A stretch of DNA of 64,000 nucleotides, taken from Campanula takesimana. Lineage: Eukaryota > Streptophyta > Magnoliopsida > Asterales > Campanulaceae. A model generated the notes under the pieces. That model had not been told where the DNA came from and ran no database searches. It was given only the letters and a program-made list of their open reading frames with translations. Below are positions 57,634 to 64,000 of the stretch, piece after piece (position 1 is the stretch's first letter; the number at the start of each line of letters is the position of its first letter). The stretch is from contig JAOWBW010000386.1 in assembly GCA_026119855.1 (NCBI GenBank), positions 124,001 to 188,000 on the forward strand, given 5' to 3'. The position numbers and the translations under genes are program-made.

Positions 57634-58277
57634 CAGAGCCGGTGAAGAGGCTGTGCAAGCAGCTCTCTTGCACAGGGCCTCAAAATATTAGAGGGCCTCA
57701 ATTTTTTTCTCAGCTCTCTTTAAAGTCATACATACAATTTTGTTCCATCCGTTTTTTATCTTTTTCAGTTATGTATTACTGCCTCTGTCTGATTTTACTT
57801 TGTTAAATATTATGACTGACTAACTTTAAATAATAATTTTACACTATATTAATTATATTAAAAATATAGAATTTGTTATTGATACATCATTATAAATCTG
57901 TCAATAACAAATTTTTATACATTTGTTTGGACAATTAAATTAAACTAAAATTATTGCTCAAAATATATTTCTTATTAACATAATAAATGTGAAAGTATCA
58001 TTTTGAGACGGAAGTAGCACATAAAGTGTTTGCTTTAGTTACTTCTTATTTCAATAAGATATGAAATCTTGCAAAATGAATGTGAAGACCAGACACAATA
58101 AAACACCGGAAACCTTATGGCTTCCACTTACTATCTATATCCCTTCGGATTCACACGTCGGATTTAATTGCTATATAAAAAAGCTTAAGTATTATATATT
58201 TTGTGTAAATTTATAAATATTATGGTACTACAATTCACATGTAGCACAGGGCCCCTATACTTGTTAAGAAGGGCCTG
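57634..58277. mobile_element. hAT-like element inside the minus-strand LTR
   Basis: Starts CAGAGCCGG and ends GGGCCTG, flanked by perfect 8-bp duplications TTCATAAG (57626-57633 and 58278-58285). 644 bp, no transposase. It contains a degenerate MITE. Confidence 0.88.
57779..58014. mobile_element. Degenerate Stowaway-like MITE inside the hAT-like element
   Basis: CTGCCTCTGTCTGATTTTAC at the left, TTTTGAGACGGAAG at the right, flanked by TA. Inner TTTGTTATTGA / TCAATAACAAA pairing as in 15035-15203. Confidence 0.7.
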
Positions 58278-61200
58278 TTCATAAGTAATAGGGACGGGGA
58301 TTATTATAATAAACATGTAAAACATATAATAACCCAAGGTTGTTATCTTCATAACAAATAAGAACATGATGTAACACAAGGCCTTTCTCAAGGGCCTAGA
58401 GTATAATCTCCAACAATCTCCTACTTTCACTAAGCCCAATCAACGCGTATCCAATACCATTGAGCTTAGCTTATGACCATCATAACAGCATGTGGAGAAT
58501 CTTATGTAGGAAGATTGTCCTTGTTATCATCATAAGGTATTTTGCATATTTTGACATCTTCCATGTCAACGATTTTTCGTAGAGATGGAAATGTCTAAGT
58601 TTGTGTTTGGATCATAGATGAACCTTTGGCACCTTAGCTTGTGCAATAATAATTATTTCACAACAAAGGTCCATAGGATTAGTATCACTAGAAACTATTT
58701 CTAGTTTTACCAATAACACTTATATTCAAACAATTCCCTTAGTTACAACTCTTGTAACAAAATATTCAATTTTATTCGTAGAATAATTTACAGTGTATTT
58801 GCTTGGAACTATTCCAACTAATAGCACTCACTTTAAACATATGTTTATACTGCGATTTAAATTACCCTTGTCGATGTGGAAGCATACATCTATGTAACCA
58901 TTTACTAGATCATCTCCCATGTCAACAACCATCAAGAATGCATCCTTAGTTCTTCTCAAGTACATAAGAATAATCTTGATCACTATCTAGTGACTTTCAC
59001 TAGGATATGATTAGTTTGTTCTCATCATACTCCAAGTATATGAGTTATCTCGTCTAAGTACATAATATGACATACATGATAGATCCAATTGCCGAAGCAT
59101 ATGGAATCCTAATCGTGTATTCTTGCTCATTAGTCTTCCACTAAGACTAAGTCTTGCCAAGAACATTGTCATTAGACAACTTTGCAAGTTCTTCTCCAAG
59201 AGTCTTGCATACTGAACAATTCAGTACTTTGTCTCTACAAGTACTTTGACACAAACCAATCAACTTCCTAGGTTTACATCAATAGATTTTAATTCCAAGG
59301 ATATAAGCGGCTTTATCCTAAGTCTTTCATTAAGAAACTCTTTCCAATGAACTATATGTCAACCACATATACAAGACAAGGAATTAGACTATGCTCCCAC
59401 TAATTTCTTAGCAAACACAAGTCTCATATTTGATGAATTTCAAACAATTTGAATACTTTATCAAAATGATTGTTCCTACTCCAAGAACCTTGCTTCAATC
59501 CATTTCATGGATTTCCACAAATAAACATACTTTATTAGAATTTTCTAGACTATCAAAACCTTTAAGGTGTATCCAATACATCCTTAAGTTAGTTCCTGTT
59601 AAGAAACACTGTTTTGATATCTATTTGTCAAATTTCATATTTCAAACATGAAGATATGACAATGAGAATTCTAATAACTTAAAGCGTGACTACGAGTGAG
59701 AAAGTTTTATCATAGTCGAAATATGAGTCAACTTTTTTTCACATTTAGTCTTGCTTAATTAGCATGTTCCTTGCTACCCATGTATATTTTCTCCATGAAA
59801 ACTCAATTCCATCCTTTGGTTTTTACACCTTAGATTGGAATGATCAAGTTCCAAACTTGATTATTATACATGGATTGCCCTTTTAGATTTTATGACTCCA
59901 AGCCATTAATCCAAATACGGAGCGGACTTCGCATTTTGATAGGTGGTAAATATGTCATTCTAAATGAACTTTACCTCAATACTTTCTATTACGAGAAATC
60001 CAGTATTTCTTGTTATAGATTGTATCCTATCGTATATGCAAGCAACTTGTGTGACTTGAACGGTTTTTCACAACTCCTTGTGAAAGTTTGTTCAACTTCC
60101 ATCTTAGGTTCAATGTAATTTTCTAGGTCTCGAACCATTCGAGATATATTTTACTCCCACTGATTCTTTTGGAGATAAACAATTTATCTAGAAAAGTATC
60201 ATTACAAACAAAAAAAATTGTTTCTTAGAAGTAAAAATAATATCCTCAAGTTTCCTTAGGATATCCCATGAAAATACATTTATTAGATTTAAGTGTGAGC
60301 TTGTTCCAAACAAGTCTTTTCGCAAAAGTCTCACTTTCTTAAATCTTCATGAAAGACAAACCGAGTTTTCTTTCATTCCATATCACATATGGACCCTTTG
60401 AACCTATTTTGATGGAACTCAAATTAGTGTAATTATAGCGGTTTCCAATGTATAACCCAAAATTAAATAGTGGAAGATCAATTTGACTTTATCATCTATT
60501 GAACTATATCCAATAAGGTTCTATACCTCCACGTAGACACATTATTCCAAAATGGTGTTCTTTGTGGAGTTCATTGTGAAACAATTTCACAACTTTAAAG
60601 ATGATTGTCAAATTATTGGTTCAATTATTCATCATCTCGATCGAATCGGAATCTTTGAATAGTTTTACCAAGTAGTACCAAAATAATCTTTTAGCATTGC
60701 TACTTAATGGACCATATACATCGATATATATTAGGTCTAATAAGATATTAGCTTTTTACTACTCCTAGTAAAAGTTGTCTTGATCCAAGTAAATGAGATT
60801 TGCATAAATCACATGATTCAAAATCATATGACTTTAAAACTCCGTCCCATGGAATTTTAGATATGCGTTTCTCATTTATTCGATCAAAACAATAATGCCT
60901 TAAGAATTTAATAATTTATGTTATAATCTTATTCATTATTATGTTCTTCAAGATTTAGGATATTAGATTTATTTATATGATTTAACAATACGATAAAGCA
61001 AATCATAATAAATAAAGCACTTTCTTATTCTCAATAAGAAATTAATATCCTTCATTATCTTATAACAAAATAATACTTTTCTACTTAATAAATAAAGTCA
61101 CTTCATAAGTGTTTTAGGAACAATGTTGAAACTCTTGCATCATTACCATTCGTAGATTAACTTTACTTTTAAGTAGTCTTTCAATTTATTAATTCTTGCA

Positions 61201-61547
61201 CATTTTACAAATATGAGATCAAATCCGGTATCCAATACCCAATAATTAAAATTAGAAAGATTAATCTTATAACATAAATGTCCGAAGCGGTAGTTCACTA
61301 CCATTCACTTTCTTTGATGATCCAGAATTTTGATTACAATTTTAAATGGTCAATCCAATTGCCACGTTACCAAATTGTACTATTTAGAGTTATAACTTTA
61401 GCCACAATTATTCCTTTTAGGTTTGACAACCTTTGTCTTTACCTTTATCTTTTTAATCCTCTTTCCTTTTAGAAATTCATTAAGTCAAAAATCAAATTTT
61501 CAACTTAGATCATCATCTTTCCGCACTTTATTTCAGATATTGAGAGC

Positions 61548-61675
61548 ACAAACTGTACGGGCGAAACTAAGCCAAAAGACATCCACAATTCTGTACATCA
61601 TTCATAAATTTAGAGAACAGTCCATACGGCCGAAACTAAGCCAAAAGGCATCCACATTTCTGTATGAATCTGTAG
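61548..61675. repeat. Tandem duplication, ~74-bp unit
   Basis: Two copies of a unit with CGAAACTAAGCCAAAAG followed by CATCCACA and TTCTGTA. Confidence 0.85.
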
Positions 61676-61767
61676 TCTTGTTTCTAGATTCCATGTCTCA
61701 CCAATTTAACTTATTTCAGGAATCAAGAACAATTCATGATTCTGACTTCTGAATTGACATCACTTTT

Positions 61768-61880
61768 CAGGAAACACGGTTTCGAAAACCAGCCATCTGA
61801 AACTAGATTCAATCCCAGGTTAATTTTGAAACTGACATTTAATTTCAGGAAACACGGTTTCTAAAACCAGCCATCTGACA
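61768..61880. repeat. Tandem duplication, ~80-bp unit
   Basis: Two copies of CAGGAAACACGGTTTC followed by AAAACCAGCCATCTGA, separated by diverged sequence. Confidence 0.85.
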
Positions 61881-62852
61881 ATTAAATTCAACTCAAAATA
61901 TTTATTAAAAAAGCGGTAGATTTTCAATTTCCAAAATTTACTTTAAAATTGCTTTCCTTGATTCAATTAGGATTTTGTGTTCATGGTGATCGAATCATCA
62001 TGGTTATCAAAACCCAGAATAAAAAATTTATTCATGAATTTAAGATCATCAACAAGTTAATCAAATTAAATTTTGATGATCCTACGGAACATATTAATCA
62101 AAATAATATTGCAATTTAGGTTACTTAGGATTATTAAGAATGTATAATTTCCGTTTTTGCTTTAGAACAATTCTTAAGCTCATGATCCAATCAAAGAAAT
62201 TAATTTTATTCTCTTTTAACTTTGTCCTTTCAAGAACTTATCGCAGTACCAAACATAATTAAAGTATAAGATAATATTCTACACAAATATGCAAATAAAT
62301 ATAGGCCTATATTTCATACCAATCATTTAAGAGATAAATTATTTGTATTTCATAAATACTCCCACTAAATTATATAACCTTTATATACAACAATTGTATA
62401 ATATAATTTATGTAGGCAAAGATCCAACTTTAATTTAACTTTAAGTCCGCTTTGGCGATACTGCTCAAAATTAAATTAATTAGGTAGATAACTCTTATCA
62501 ATCACATCATATGTGACTCTTAAATATTTTATGAGATTTAATTAGACATCTTATGTCAAACATGTTATAATCTCATCTTGTGCCTTAGGCCCAAAACTTT
62601 ATCTTTTGATAGCCTAATTAAGTCAAACCATGATAAACACATAGGAAACTCTCATTCACTCATCTTGCTCATACACTGATAGAATTAATGCACCTCGCTT
62701 TGGCAGATCTCACATAAAACTACCCGATATACTCACAAGTGTCTATCATGGGTTGGCACATGACTTAATATTTTAAAGAAGGTTCTTTCATATAGCAACG
62801 CGCATAACAAAGGTATAATTAATCCAATTAATAAATGGGGATACTATGTGAA

Positions 62853-63040
62853 TATGGAGATGGGCATAAGGGCAAACCCGCCCGGCCCGGTCCTTATTTT
62901 TCACTAACCCGCGGGTTAACGGGCTTGGGCCCGCCCGTGGCGTGTGAGCCCGCGGGCTGGACCCGACCCGCTTCTTCAATGTGACTTAGGCCCGCCCGTC
63001 GGCCCTTGGGTTTAACCCAAAGGGCTTGAACGGGTTTTTT
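62853..63040. mobile_element. GC-rich hAT-like terminus
   Basis: GATGGGCATAAGGGC followed by GGGCCCGCCCG-type repeats and CCCGCGGGTTAACGGGC, an island of high GC in AT-rich DNA. It resembles the GATGGGCA...CGGGCC ends of plant hAT elements; the right end was not found. Confidence 0.4.
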
Positions 63041-63213
63041 TTTTTTTTAAATCTGGAAAAATACAGAATTTTATAAAAAAAAGTTTTAAAATATTAAAGA
63101 CTTTAAAATTTAATTTATAATTTAGTAAAAATATAAGTAGCCTTTATTCCTTTAATAATATTAGTATGTTATTAAAGAAAATAAAAATAGTGAAAAAAGT
63201 TTATAATTGTAAG

Positions 63214-64000
63214 GGCCAAAATATGTTTAGCCCCCCCCCCCCCCCAAAGTATCCACCCATTCCCACTTTGCACCCCAAACCCAATTTTGTCCCAAAGTGA
63301 CCCTCCAATTTTCCATTTGTCCCAGTTTGACCTATGACCCCCCTAGACCCCAAACGGCGTTAGAAAATTAACGAGAAATGGTCATGTGCATGTTATGTGA
63401 GGGGTATTTTGGCCATTTTCTTTTTAACTTTCAATTAAAAGAAAGAAAAAGAAAAGGAAAAATAAAGCAAATGCAAAGCAAAAAGAAAATTAAAAAAAAA
63501 AAAAAAAAACAAAAAACAAAAAACAAAAAAGAAAGCCCAGGTCCCAGCCTCCTCCTCCATCCTCCCTAACACCCCACCACCGTCTTTTCCCCTTTTTCCT
63601 CCCAGGTCCAAGCCTCCTCCTCCATCCTCCACCTATCCTTCTTCCTTCCCCCATAAACGCCGACGACCATGGCGCCCTCCTCGTCCTCTGCTCTCTCTCC
63701 GCCTTCCCTTCATCTTCCCTAACTCCCCAATCCCCAATTTCTACTTTTTCGAAATTCGATTTTGATTTTTTGGATTTGGATTTGTACCAGTTTTGTTTGG
63801 AATTTGGATTCGATTTTGATTTTTTTTCATCTCTTGATCTTGGTTTGGGGGAAATAATTTTGACTGAATTTGAGAGAATTGTTAGTGGTGGTGGTCGGAT
63901 TCTGGAAATGGCGGCGGTGGTCACCGGATTCTGGAAAATTGGTGGTGGTGGTGGCGGCGGTGAATGAAGGTTGATGATGGTGGTGGTGGAGAAAGGGTAT
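63214..64000. mobile_element. Left part of a Mutator-like element (cut by window end)
   Basis: Begins GGCCAAAATATGTTTAGCCC and follows the left TIR of 4729-6148 closely for about 200 bp, including AAAGTATCCA, TTTTGTCCCA and AGAAAATTAACGAGAAATGG. The interior is again pyrimidine-rich, then GGTGGTGGTGG-rich. The right end is beyond the window. Confidence 0.82.

Larger units (their letters stand above)
56216..58415 (-). mobile_element. Copia-type LTR on the minus strand (3' LTR), split by a hAT element
   Basis: On the minus strand it starts TGTTGGAGATTATAC (58415) and ends CCTCAAAACCCAACA (56216). About 1548 bp without the insertion. GAGTATAAATAG near 56695 is its TATA box. AAAGTAGGAGAT just upstream is the polypurine tract, making this the 3' LTR of an element running rightwards beyond the window. 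Two palindrome-rich units with core CGCTCCTTTTAA lie at 56775-56925. Confidence 0.78.
58416..62785 (-). other. Internal region of the minus-strand Copia-type element, no coding left
   Basis: 4.4 kb of AT-rich DNA. I could not find reverse transcriptase, RNase H or integrase motifs on either strand; short frames (for example 59011-59199 minus, 61423-61752 plus) are not convincing. Two local tandem duplications lie at 61548-61675 and 61768-61880. No primer site or second LTR is in the window, so the 5' end lies outside or is lost. Confidence 0.5.

Overview
The window is plant nuclear DNA: GT-AG spliced genes for plastid and mitochondrial proteins, many small elements with CTCCCTCCGTCCC-type ends, and large nested LTR retrotransposons. 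An angiosperm, probably a eudicot, fits best. I cannot name the species from sequence alone. No tRNA, rRNA, CRISPR array or prokaryotic signal was seen.

Only the left 24.5 kb carries functional host genes, and the two are convergent. GAPA (276-3272, +, five exons, 406 codons) encodes the A subunit of chloroplast NADP-dependent glyceraldehyde-3-phosphate dehydrogenase. PYRD (4454-24431, -, eleven exons, 460 codons) encodes mitochondrial dihydroorotate dehydrogenase of pyrimidine synthesis. Its 1.38 kb of coding sequence is spread over 20 kb because the introns carry about a dozen Stowaway-like MITEs, hAT-like elements, a Mutator-like element inside a MITE, and TRIM-like debris. Every exon junction can be placed by reading frame, and both reading frames are intact.

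The stretch 24.7-34 kb is intergenic repeat DNA. It holds a Pack-MULE (25751-27865) carrying a broken, antisense piece of a TMCO1-like membrane-protein gene, and a GAGCTC-rich hAT element with a perfect 8-bp target duplication. It also has a degenerate ~125-bp repeat, an AT-rich block, and partial or solo LTRs including a duplicated and partly inverted arrangement.

From 34 to 48.7 kb lies one complete but decayed Sirevirus-type Copia element (34014-48701; LTRs of 1421 and 1431 bp; CTAAA target duplication). It contains gag, pol and a long third ORF region downstream of pol. That region looks interrupted by a spliceable intron and by a 1413-bp solo LTR (44141-45553; CAGGG duplication). The Copia element sits inside older Gypsy-type sequence that resumes at 48702. 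A shared Gypsy LTR (49226-51908) is split by a second MULE with a perfect 9-bp duplication, and is followed by a tRNA-type primer site and a broken gag gene without pol. From 56.2 kb onward there is a minus-strand Copia LTR, split by a hAT element, then 4.4 kb of non-coding internal sequence with short tandem duplications. The window ends in another MULE of the same family as the one in the last PYRD intron.

No new protein system is evident. The most unusual items are a tandem hairpin array in the last GAPA intron that appears seeded by the adjoining exon, the Pack-MULE gene capture, and the third ORF of the Copia element.
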